Origin: a virus
Direction: 5' to 3' (one strand)
DNA length: 28,600 nt
IMG/VR virus record: IMGVR_UViG_3300020194_000314
Location: 1 to 28,600 of that record
Under the pieces are notes generated by a model, which was not told the DNA's origin, did no database searches, and worked only from the letters and a program-made list of their open reading frames with translations. Shown one piece after another: positions 21,284 to 28,224 of the stretch. Position numbers and translations under genes: made by a program. How positions within the stretch are numbered: position 1 is the stretch's first letter; every line of letters starts with the position of its first letter.

Positions 21284-23161
21284 ATGACACGAACACTATT
21301 CTTCGACATCGAGACCAACGCCATTAACGATTGGTCCACTTACTCAGACCTTCACACCGTCCACTGTCTATCTATCTACGATCCTATGATGCCTAAGATG
21401 CTGACGTTTCACGGGGAAAGTATAGAGCGTGGATTGTTAGAGCTACAGAAAGCAGACCGTATCGTCGGACACAACGTCATTGACTTCGATATACCAGCGT
21501 TGAAGAAGCTGTACGGTTTCTCACCACCACTCATTAAAGTATTAGATACATTAGTTGTTAGTCGATGTGTGTTTCCTGATCTACGGAACGATGACTTCGG
21601 ACGGAACGGATTCGATAAAGCACTCGTTGGTAGTCACTCGTTAAAAGCTTGGGGACACCGGATGGGTAGCACAACTAAGCTGACATACGGAGAGGAAGAC
21701 GGAGCGTTCAACAGTTACAACGAAGAGATGCGGAAGTACTGCGAGCGTGATGTTATTGTTACACAGTTGCTGTACGACTATCTGTTTAAGCAGAACCCCA
21801 GCCGAGAGATGATAGCGATTGAGCATTGGTTCAAGTTTGTTATCAGCTTGCAAGAGCGACACGGGTTTAAGTTTGATCTGGATAAAGCAGACGTACTGAC
21901 TGCCAAGCTTATGGGCATCCGAGCCAAGCTGACCACTGACTTACAGAATCAATGGAAACCTACACAGGTAGAGATGAAGAGTCCTGCTGGTTGGACGCTT
22001 GAGATAAAGATGGAAGACGGTGTAGAGATTATCAGTCGTAAGACAAAGAACGAACTGAAGCAGGAGCTGAAGAGTCGTGGTTTGAAACAGACGCTGGTAA
22101 AGGATGCTAAGAAACAAGGCAACGCTGTGAAAGAGATACCGTTTAATCCGGGTAGTCGTAAGCAGATCGCTGAACGATTGATGGGTCTTGGGTATGAACT
22201 GCCTACTGAGAACGACGGAGTATCTTATAAGGTAGATGAATCTGTATTACGTGGTATCGACCACCCTATAGCAGAGGATTTGTTATCGTATCTACTCGTA
22301 CAGAAAAGACTTGGTCAGTTAGCAGAAGGACAACAAGCGTGGCTCAAGCTACAAAAGAACGGAGTGATCCACGGTAAAGTAAATACCAACGGTGCAGTGA
22401 CAGGTAGATGTACACACAGTAATCCTAATGTAGCACAAGTACCAAGTGTACGAGCTGACTACGGATCGGAGTGTCGTGAGTTATTCACAGTGCGTAACGG
22501 TTACAAGTTAGTAGGGTGTGATGCATCTGGACTTGAGCTTCGTATGCTTGCCCACTACATGGCATTCTACGACAACGGACAATACGCTAAGATCGTGACC
22601 GAAGGAGATGTACACACCGTCAATCAAAAGGCAGCAGGTTTGGAGACACGTGACCAAGCTAAGACATTCATCTACGCTTTGTTATATGGGGCAGGTGACG
22701 AGAAGATTGGTAACATAGCAGGTGGTAACGCACAGCTCGGACAGAAACTAAAACGTAAGTTCTTCAGTAGTCTACCAGCACTCGCTCGTTTACAAGCTGA
22801 TGTACAACGAAAAGTAAAACACGGTGGAGAGTTGATCGGTTTAGATGGACGCATACTTCCGATACGCAGCAGTCACGCAGCCCTCAACATGTTATTACAA
22901 TCAGCTGGTGCAGTAGTTATGAAAGTAGCGTTGATCCAACTGTTTCATTTACTGAACGGATTGAGATGGCAACACGGTAGAGAGTATGCATTCGTTGCTA
23001 ATATACACGACGAGTTCCAAGCAGAGGTTACACCTGATAAAGCGGAAGCATTCGGTAAGTTAGCCGTTGAATCTATCCAACACGCAGGTAAACAACTCAA
23101 GCTTAACGTACCGTTAGACGGTGAGTATAAGATCGGCAACAACTGGGCTGAGACACACTAA
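21284..23161 (+). CDS. Family A DNA polymerase with 3'-5' exonuclease, T7 gp5-like
   Basis: A 625-residue replicative polymerase (T7: 704). The exonuclease domain has D8/E10 ('FFDIET'), 'GHNVIDFDIPALKK' and 'YCERDVIVTQLL'. Polymerase motif A is 'GCDASGLELRMLAHYM' (D413). The O-helix is 'RDQAKTFIYALLYGAG' with R456, K460, Y464 and Y468, and motif C is 'IHDEFQAE' (D576, E577). Y464 matches E. coli F762 / T7 Y526; Phe or Tyr at this site is commonly linked with virulent phages. The thumb is shorter than in T7, so a thioredoxin-binding loop is not evident and the processivity factor is unknown. It starts two bases after the primase-helicase stop. Confidence 0.97.
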   Translation: MTRTLFFDIETNAINDWSTYSDLHTVHCLSIYDPMMPKMLTFHGESIERGLLELQKADRIVGHNVIDFDIPALKKLYGFSPPLIKVLDTLVVSRCVFPDLRNDDFGRNGFDKALVGSHSLKAWGHRMGSTTKLTYGEEDGAFNSYNEEMRKYCERDVIVTQLLYDYLFKQNPSREMIAIEHWFKFVISLQERHGFKFDLDKADVLTAKLMGIRAKLTTDLQNQWKPTQVEMKSPAGWTLEIKMEDGVEIISRKTKNELKQELKSRGLKQTLVKDAKKQGNAVKEIPFNPGSRKQIAERLMGLGYELPTENDGVSYKVDESVLRGIDHPIAEDLLSYLLVQKRLGQLAEGQQAWLKLQKNGVIHGKVNTNGAVTGRCTHSNPNVAQVPSVRADYGSECRELFTVRNGYKLVGCDASGLELRMLAHYMAFYDNGQYAKIVTEGDVHTVNQKAAGLETRDQAKTFIYALLYGAGDEKIGNIAGGNAQLGQKLKRKFFSSLPALARLQADVQRKVKHGGELIGLDGRILPIRSSHAALNMLLQSAGAVVMKVALIQLFHLLNGLRWQHGREYAFVANIHDEFQAEVTPDKAEAFGKLAVESIQHAGKQLKLNVPLDGEYKIGNNWAETH

Positions 23162-23163
23162 TC

Positions 23164-23661
23164 ATGACAGAGATAGAATATGATATGTACACTACCTTAG
23201 CCAATGTCTATGATACACAAGACCTTACGGTCGATTACGATTGGAGACAACAATACAACGATAAGATGCCATCATCAAACGCACAACGGATCGGAGCAAT
23301 AGCAGAGACACGTTTTATAGCTGAATGTTTAGAGCGTGACTTCGAACCACATACCCCCACAACGCCGATGCCTTGGGACTTCATTGTCACTTGTCCAGCC
23401 GGAGACCTGAAGGTACAAATCAAAAGCACATCAGTTAAAGCTGGAACATTCTATACAGTTAATGCTGGATCAGGAACTACACAGAAGCTACACATATCAA
23501 ACGATGTAGATGTAGTGGGTGTTTATGTATCTCCTATTAAGATGTGGTGGATGATACCTCGTGGATTAATAGAAAGTAAAACAATCAAGCTATCACCCGA
23601 ACAAGCAAGCCGATCTAAATATAAAAAATACCAAGAGAACTGGAGTATATACTATGAGTAA
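23164..23661 (+). CDS. PD-(D/E)XK-type nuclease-like protein
   Basis: A 165-residue protein. The pattern 'RIGAIAETRFIAECLERDFEPHTP' followed by 'PMPWDFIVTCPAGDLKVQIKST' fits the PD-(D/E)XK fold: E48 in the first helix, D72 before the second strand, and Q85-x-K87 in the third strand (the QxK variant of ExK). Members include archaeal-type resolvases and restriction-like enzymes. 'DVVGVYVSPIKMWWMIP' matches the later strand of that group. It stands between polymerase and exonuclease, so a role in recombination, host DNA breakdown or genome processing is likely. It is a second candidate resolvase besides the gp3-like enzyme. The end overlaps the next start by 8 nt. Confidence 0.8.
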   Translation: MTEIEYDMYTTLANVYDTQDLTVDYDWRQQYNDKMPSSNAQRIGAIAETRFIAECLERDFEPHTPTTPMPWDFIVTCPAGDLKVQIKSTSVKAGTFYTVNAGSGTTQKLHISNDVDVVGVYVSPIKMWWMIPRGLIESKTIKLSPEQASRSKYKKYQENWSIYYE

Positions 23662-24577
23662 AACCAAAACAACATTACTGATTGATGCAGACGTATTAGC
23701 GTTTGAAGCGTCAGTCGTAGCTGAAGAATCTATACATTGGAAGGACGAACTGTGGACTGTACACGCAGACATGGCATTAGCTAAAGCTCGTGTAGTCAAC
23801 AAGATCGTAGAGTTCCAAGAACAATTAAAGACGGAAAATGTAGTGCTGTGCCTGAGTGACCGTGCGAACTTCCGTCGTAAATTAAACCCAGACTACAAAG
23901 CAAACCGTGCTAAGTCCCGCTTGCCCATCATCTTACGACAAGTAAAGCAGTGGATCATCGACGAGTTAGGTGGTGTGTTGTGGGCGAACCTAGAAGCAGA
24001 CGATGTTATATCTATATTAGCTACCGATAAAGCGATGGATGAAGAGACTATCGTTGTTAGTATAGACAAAGACTTCAAGAGTGTACCCGGTATCTTCTAC
24101 GACTATAACCGTGGAGAGTACCACCAACCAAGTGAGGAAGAGGCGGACAACTATCACTTGATACAAACCATAGCAGGAGATCATACGGATGGATACAGCG
24201 GAGTGCCCGGCGTGGGTGTGGTGAAAGCGGAACGAATACTGGAGAAGGATGGATACACATGGGAGACCGTTGTAACATGTTACGAGAAAGCAGGGCTTAC
24301 TGAACGGGACGCACTGATGAACGCTTGGATGGCACGACTACTACGCAGTGATAACTATTGTTTCAGAACAAACACTATTAAAAAACTATGGACACCAAAG
24401 AACTACCAAACCAAGGATATACTAGAGATTTCTCAACAGGGGCTAAGCGTGACGGGGATGATGGACGGGGACGACCCTGCCTTATTCCTCCAGTCGCCCT
24501 TCGCCGTCTCGCAAAAAGATTTGAAGATGGCGGAAAGCTTTACGGAGACAACAACTGGAAACGAGGTTTCCCTCTAA
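23654..24577 (+). CDS. 5'-3' exonuclease of the FEN/PIN family, T7 gp6-like
   Basis: A 307-residue nuclease (T7 gp6: 300; T5 D15: 291). Metal-binding acids are visible: D11 ('LLIDADVLAFEA'), D69 ('LCLSDRANFRRKLNPDYKANR'), E114/D116/D117 ('LEADDVI'), D138/D140 ('SIDKDFK') and D176/D179 ('AGDHTDGYSG'). The helix-hairpin-helix region 'GVPGVGVVKAERIL' follows. It removes primers and degrades host DNA to recycle nucleotides. The last ~62 residues (from about 245) are encoded in DNA that also encodes the N-terminus of the DUF5664-like protein. That tail has no recognisable family motif and probably arose by overprinting or extension. Confidence 0.93.
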   Translation: MSKTKTTLLIDADVLAFEASVVAEESIHWKDELWTVHADMALAKARVVNKIVEFQEQLKTENVVLCLSDRANFRRKLNPDYKANRAKSRLPIILRQVKQWIIDELGGVLWANLEADDVISILATDKAMDEETIVVSIDKDFKSVPGIFYDYNRGEYHQPSEEEADNYHLIQTIAGDHTDGYSGVPGVGVVKAERILEKDGYTWETVVTCYEKAGLTERDALMNAWMARLLRSDNYCFRTNTIKKLWTPKNYQTKDILEISQQGLSVTGMMDGDDPALFLQSPFAVSQKDLKMAESFTETTTGNEVSL

Positions 24578-24753
24578 GTAGATTATATGACTCGATGTTT
24601 AGACATTTGTTGGGGCTGGCTGAGGGGGACAACTCTGAAGACCATGCGGCTGCTATCTTGTGGAATGCGTCGGCTTGGTGCTGGACTGAAGAAAAGATTA
24701 AAGAGGGAAAGCTCCCTTCGGAACTGGACGATATAGATTATAACAATGAATGA
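24388..24753 (+). CDS. dATP/dGTP diphosphohydrolase-like protein (DUF5664/MazZ-type)
   Basis: A 121-residue all-helical protein. The pattern 'RDFSTGAKRDGDDGRGRPCLIPPVALRRLAKRFEDGGKLYGDNNWKRG', then 'SRLYDSMFRHLLGLAEGDNSEDHAAAILWNASAWCW', matches the phage DUF5664 family. The family includes MazZ-type dATP/dGTP pyrophosphohydrolases. Candidate metal ligands are E46 and the ExD/H set of 'NSEDHAAAILWN'. It would act on deoxynucleotides, either to shape the dNTP pool or in the 2-aminoadenine (Z) pathway. No PurZ is encoded in this window. The start lies 190 nt inside the exonuclease gene, and conserved residues from position 11 onward need that overlap, so ATG 24388 is well supported. Confidence 0.8.
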   Translation: MDTKELPNQGYTRDFSTGAKRDGDDGRGRPCLIPPVALRRLAKRFEDGGKLYGDNNWKRGFPLSRLYDSMFRHLLGLAEGDNSEDHAAAILWNASAWCWTEEKIKEGKLPSELDDIDYNNE

Positions 24754-24949
24754 AGAAATAGTACTACCCGCTCTGTCTCAGGACTTAATCAATAAACTTG
24801 ACAAACTATTCCCGGATAAATGTCCACTGTTGACAGACACAGAACGTGAGGTATGGTATAAGGTAGGACAAAGAAGTGTAATTAATTATCTTCAACAGAC
24901 TTACGACGACCAACTAGAACAAGATATAGTAACTAAACAAGTACAGTAA
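24746..24949 (+). CDS. Conserved small phage protein of unknown function
   Basis: A 67-residue protein: 'LSQDLINKLDKLFPDKCPLLTDTEREVWYKVGQRSVINYLQQTYDDQ'. The block 'LTDTEREVWYKVGQRSVINYL' is like a short protein I associate with T7-like marine phages just before the portal region. It probably forms two or three helices; no catalytic motif is seen. The start overlaps the previous stop by 8 nt. Confidence 0.65.
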   Translation: MNEEIVLPALSQDLINKLDKLFPDKCPLLTDTEREVWYKVGQRSVINYLQQTYDDQLEQDIVTKQVQ

Positions 24950-24953
24950 TACC

Positions 24954-25181
24954 ATGTGTTTCAGCCAACCTAAGATGCCCCCTATGCCGGAGATACCACC
25001 ACCTCCACCTCCGCCAGCACCACCTCCACCGCCTCTAGCTATGGCTGAGAAAGCACCGACTAAGAGAGCTACTCAACCTACTAAGCGTCGTCGTGGTACT
25101 CAACAAGTTACAGCTCGTCGTCGTCCTAGTATCGGAATGGGTGGCGGTAACGGTGGAACGGGAGTACAGCTTTCACAATAA
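24954..25181 (+). CDS. Proline-rich, basic small virion-region protein
   Basis: A 75-residue protein. The N-terminus MCFSQPKMPPMPEIPPPPPP continues as a polyproline stretch, followed by a Lys/Arg/Thr-rich region ('KAPTKRATQPTKRRRGTQQVTARRRPS') and a Gly-rich end. Proteins with this layout (Met-Cys-Phe, polyproline, then RRxRxSL...GGxG) recur just upstream of the portal gene in marine podoviruses. Cys2 is suggestive of lipid attachment but no signal peptide precedes it. It is probably a minor virion or head-completion protein; its exact job is unknown. Confidence 0.7.
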   Translation: MCFSQPKMPPMPEIPPPPPPPAPPPPPLAMAEKAPTKRATQPTKRRRGTQQVTARRRPSIGMGGGNGGTGVQLSQ

Positions 25182-25206
25182 TATAACAATATAAATATAA
25201 ATATAT

Positions 25207-25533
25207 ATGAGCCTTCGCACACTTGATAAAAAGACGTTGCTCTCATCCGTTACAGCTGACGGAGCGGGCAGTGCATTCTCGGTTGAGCGTTCTAAGGGAT
25301 GGACATTTGTAATCGTTTCATCTTCTGTTACCTCTGGAGCAACCATAGACATTGAAGCTTATCTAAGCGATAGTTCCGCTTGGCATATTATCCACAGTGA
25401 GGCCGTCACAGGAGACGGTAGCATTATGGTAAGAGATGATATGGGTCACTACGAAAAGATCAGAGCTAAAGTATCTAGCAGAGTTGACGGTACATACAGC
25501 GTCTACGCTACTGGTACTGTTGAGTCTCTGTAA
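25207..25533 (+). CDS. Putative virion structural/head-decoration protein
   Basis: A 108-residue, Ser/Thr/Val-rich and mostly beta-strand protein: 'SAFSVERSKGWTFVIVSSSVTSGATIDIEAYLSDSSAWHIIHSEAVTGDGSIMVRDDMGHYEKIRAKVS', ending 'GTYSVYATGTVESL'. This is a compact beta-sandwich-type pattern of the kind seen in phage virion and capsid-decoration proteins. No family is recognised. The leader consists of A/T repeats (ATATAAATATAAATATAT) with TAATATAACA at 25179-25188 and no Shine-Dalgarno sequence. It is the first of five beta-rich proteins in this block. Confidence 0.55.
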   Translation: MSLRTLDKKTLLSSVTADGAGSAFSVERSKGWTFVIVSSSVTSGATIDIEAYLSDSSAWHIIHSEAVTGDGSIMVRDDMGHYEKIRAKVSSRVDGTYSVYATGTVESL

Positions 25534-25539
25534 TCTACA

Positions 25540-26457
25540 ATGGCTCTTACGTTTCCAACGGGTACAAGGTATCCTAGTAACGTAGTACTTTTACCTAGCA
25601 ACTGTATACGCCCCGCATTTGAGGAGCTGTATGGGTTTGATTCAAAACAAGATGTAGAGTTAGCTACTCCTGATATAGCTGTCGTTCAGCTCGGAGATGA
25701 CGGTGCAACGATAAGCACGAGCGGAGTTAGCGGAGCAACTAGCTACACCTATGAAAGAGATACAGACTCTGGGTTTTCTAGTCCAACAACTATATCTAGT
25801 GGTACATTAGACTTAACAGTAAACGATACAGGTTTATCTAAAACAGTTACATATTACTACAGGATAGCAGCGACAGACGGAGTAGAGACTACGACATCTG
25901 TTACATCTTCGCTTGTTATAGTTGGTGATTTTACTACAGCCTCTTTACTAGGTTCTAGCACTGTAGCTAATACAGTCAATACGTTTACTCTAACAATCCG
26001 TCCAGAGGTAGACATAACAAGCGGTACGGTTACATTGACAGGACTAGATGTGTCGCAGACAGCGGACAACGCATCTCTTAGTATAACAAGTACAAGTAAT
26101 ATCTTTGGTACAACTGCTGACTGGACACAATCTACAGGAACTCTTGTACTTACTGTATCTACAACTGTACCAAGCAACGCTGACACTATTGTTACTTTTG
26201 ATTTAACTAATCCATCCGACACGCCAAATAGTGGATCAACAGGTATTACATTGGATAGTGCTAACTACAATCAAGCATCGATCATCGGTACTTTCTTAAA
26301 TACAGTTAACTCTTACATTATAACAAACACTACCCGCAATGAGTCGGTGATACTGGCAGACACTACTCAAACACAATACACTATAGAGTACGGAGCAGAC
26401 ACACAAGACTTGTATGTATGGGATGGCAGTGCTTGGTACATTTTCAATAACGATTAA
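25540..26457 (+). CDS. Beta-sandwich adhesin-like protein with Fn3-like domain
   Basis: A 305-residue protein. Residues ~45-130 resemble a fibronectin type III fold ('SGATSYTYERDTDSGFSSPTTISSGTLDLTVNDTGLSKTVTYYYRIAATDG'). Residues ~135-250 form a second Ig-like region ('NTFTLTIRPEVDITSGTVTLTGLDVSQ', 'SNADTIVTFDLTNP'). The C-terminus, 'TQDLYVWDGSAWYIFNND', is almost repeated at the end of the protein starting at 26964. Ig-like and Fn3 domains on phage virions commonly bind carbohydrate or the host surface. It begins 6 nt after the previous stop. The role as a decoration or fibre protein is inferred from composition and modules. Confidence 0.65.
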   Translation: MALTFPTGTRYPSNVVLLPSNCIRPAFEELYGFDSKQDVELATPDIAVVQLGDDGATISTSGVSGATSYTYERDTDSGFSSPTTISSGTLDLTVNDTGLSKTVTYYYRIAATDGVETTTSVTSSLVIVGDFTTASLLGSSTVANTVNTFTLTIRPEVDITSGTVTLTGLDVSQTADNASLSITSTSNIFGTTADWTQSTGTLVLTVSTTVPSNADTIVTFDLTNPSDTPNSGSTGITLDSANYNQASIIGTFLNTVNSYIITNTTRNESVILADTTQTQYTIEYGADTQDLYVWDGSAWYIFNND

Positions 26458-26473
26458 ATAATATAATTTAAAG

Positions 26474-26959
26474 ATGGCTAATAAAAAGATTACCGAACTT
26501 ACGGAGCTGACAACACCAGCAGGTGCAGACATTCTTGCAATCGTTGACGACATAGCTGGAACCGCAACCACTAAGAAAGTATCTGTTACTAATTTGATGG
26601 GGCAAGCATCCGCTTCCAACTTGTCTAGTTACGACTTCAACGGAAACGCTATCAGTAACTTCGACGCTTCAATCAACGATCAAACAGGAACCACCTATAC
26701 ATTAGTAGCTGGAGATAACGGTAAAGTAGTAGTACTAGACAACGCTTCTGCTGTAACTGTCACAGTACCAAGCGGATTGGGTGCAGGGTTTAATTGTAGC
26801 TTCGTACAAAAAGGAGCAGGTCAAGTATCGTTCAGTGCTTCAGGAACTACTGTTAACAATAGACAGTCCCACACTAAGATTAGCGGACAGTACGGAGTGG
26901 CTAGTGTAGTTGCTTACGCTGCTGACACGTTTATACTTGCTGGAGACACCGCTTCGTAA
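26474..26959 (+). CDS. Fibre-type structural protein (KKITELTELTTP N-terminus)
   Basis: A 161-residue protein. The N-terminus 'MANKKITELTELTTPAGADILAIVDDIAGTATTKKVSVTNLM' is a standard head of phage fibre and structural proteins, in which 'DxxPIVDDxxGTTKKIxVxNL' recurs. The C-terminal half ('TTYTLVAGDNGKVVVLDNASAVTVTVPSGLGAGFNCSFVQKGAGQVSFSASGTTVNNR') resembles a common beta-helical tip or shaft domain. ATG 26474 follows a leader with TAATATAATTTAAAG. It is probably a virion attachment protein. Confidence 0.72.
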   Translation: MANKKITELTELTTPAGADILAIVDDIAGTATTKKVSVTNLMGQASASNLSSYDFNGNAISNFDASINDQTGTTYTLVAGDNGKVVVLDNASAVTVTVPSGLGAGFNCSFVQKGAGQVSFSASGTTVNNRQSHTKISGQYGVASVVAYAADTFILAGDTAS

Positions 26960-26963
26960 CAAT

Positions 26964-27173
26964 ATGTTTGTCTTGCCTACAGTTGGATTAGGTGTTATTG
27001 CTACACTACTTGATAGTAGTTTTACTATTGAGGATACAGACACTGAATCTAACATCTTATCAACAACACCAACCAATCCAACCGGAGAAGTAACTATTAA
27101 ATTTGGAACAGATACTTACGACCTATATATCTACGACGGTTCCGCTTGGTATATCTTCAATAACGATTCATAA
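26964..27173 (+). CDS. Small adhesin-like protein sharing the DGSAWYIFNND C-terminus
   Basis: A 69-residue protein from ATG 26964, five bases after the previous stop; a TTG start at 26910 would lie inside the upstream gene. A hydrophobic N-terminus ('MFVLPTVGLGVIATLLDSS') could be a signal or membrane segment. The C-terminus 'TPTNPTGEVTIKFGTDTYDLYIYDGSAWYIFNND' closely matches the last ~30 residues of the protein ending at 26457. This appears to be a reused fibre cap or attachment module. Function unknown. Confidence 0.6.
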   Translation: MFVLPTVGLGVIATLLDSSFTIEDTDTESNILSTTPTNPTGEVTIKFGTDTYDLYIYDGSAWYIFNNDS

Positions 27174-27176
27174 AAC

Positions 27177-27986
27177 ATGAGTACAATTCAAGCTTACACT
27201 ACAGCCACTAGACCGTCTGCCGTTGGTAATACAGGTCTGACTATATTCAATACCACTAGTAAAGATATTAACGTATCAGATGGCACTAGCTGGCGAGCGT
27301 ATGCAAATGATGGTGTGTCTATTGTATTAGGAGCAAGTACACACTCACTAGCACTAGATGGTACTGATGACCGCATGGAATGTGGTGATGTTTCGGGAAT
27401 AAGTTCAGTTACCGCATTTAGTGTATCAGCATGGTTTCGCACTAGCTCAACTGCAACTATGTATCTTTTATCAGGCGTTGGTTCAGCAACAGACCCCTCC
27501 GCATTTTATGATGGTTTTCAAGTTTACATAAGTGGTGGAAAGCCGTATTTTGTTGTTGGTAATGGGGCTTCTAAGTATGATGGTGCTAATAACACTACTA
27601 CTGTAAATGACGATGATTGGCATCATGTGGTCGGTGTTATGAACGGTTCGACATACACAGTTTATGTGGATGGTTCTACTGTAGGTTCTACCAATATAGG
27701 TGATGGAACAGTTTCAACAACACATAGTACCTGTGGAGGCAATTTTACAATAGGTGAGAGGTTTGATTCAAATAACACATATGCGTTTAATGGTTATGTA
27801 GATGATGTAGCTGTATTTAATCGAGCTTTAACTAGCTCAGAGGTCAGCAACATATACAACAACGCTGATTATTTGAGTCCCATAAATTTATGGAAGATGG
27901 ATGATAGTACTGATGATTTAGTTGGTTCTAACAACGGCACACTACAAGCTAATGCCGACTTCACAGACTTAACAAAACGCACATAA
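27177..27986 (+). CDS. LamG-type lectin domain adhesin
   Basis: A 269-residue protein. The N-terminal ~50 residues have the phage structural pattern 'TRPSAVGNTGLTIFNTTSKDINVSDGTSWRAYAND'. Residues ~60-225 form a laminin-G/concanavalin A-like jellyroll: 'SLALDGTDDRMECGDVSG', 'FSVSAWFRTSS', 'DDDWHHVVGVMNGSTYTVYVDG', 'NGYVDDVAVFNRALTSSEVSNIYN'. The WHHVVGV and 'VDDVAVFNRALT' blocks are typical of the LamG_3 family, which binds glycans, often with calcium. It most likely recognises host surface polysaccharide. Its location before the portal, far from the tail-fibre block, is notable. Confidence 0.85.
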   Translation: MSTIQAYTTATRPSAVGNTGLTIFNTTSKDINVSDGTSWRAYANDGVSIVLGASTHSLALDGTDDRMECGDVSGISSVTAFSVSAWFRTSSTATMYLLSGVGSATDPSAFYDGFQVYISGGKPYFVVGNGASKYDGANNTTTVNDDDWHHVVGVMNGSTYTVYVDGSTVGSTNIGDGTVSTTHSTCGGNFTIGERFDSNNTYAFNGYVDDVAVFNRALTSSEVSNIYNNADYLSPINLWKMDDSTDDLVGSNNGTLQANADFTDLTKRT

Positions 27987-27987
27987 A

Positions 27988-28221
27988 ATGAATAATATAA
28001 ATTATGTTATTGTGGATTCTTCTGAGGTATCGAGCGTAGACTTCGACCAAGTGATGCAAACATCTGCTGATAAACTTCGTTACTCATTAGATGGAAGTAA
28101 AGCACTACTCAAATACGAAGGCACACAACCATTTTTTCTGCTCGGCAAGACAGAGTACACCCACTCCGAAATACTAAGCATCTTGAGTGGGCCTGAGTGG
28201 CAGTCCGAAGAACTTATCTAA
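27988..28221 (+). CDS. Hypothetical protein upstream of the portal
   Basis: A 77-residue acidic protein: 'INYVIVDSSEVSSVDFDQVMQTSADKLRYSLDGSKALLKYEGTQPFFLLGKTEYTHSEILSILSGPEW'. 'TSADKLRYSLDGSKALLKYEG' and 'YTHSEILSIL' read as a compact alpha/beta protein of a type that is common next to fibre genes in marine phages and cyanophages ('LRKSLDGTKAIVKW...EGxTYLTHEEILxIM'). Its function is unknown; being linked to virion adhesin genes it may be a fibre chaperone or assembly factor. It starts one base after the LamG gene and ends 3 nt before the portal gene. Confidence 0.6.
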   Translation: MNNINYVIVDSSEVSSVDFDQVMQTSADKLRYSLDGSKALLKYEGTQPFFLLGKTEYTHSEILSILSGPEWQSEELI

Positions 28222-28224
28222 GGT

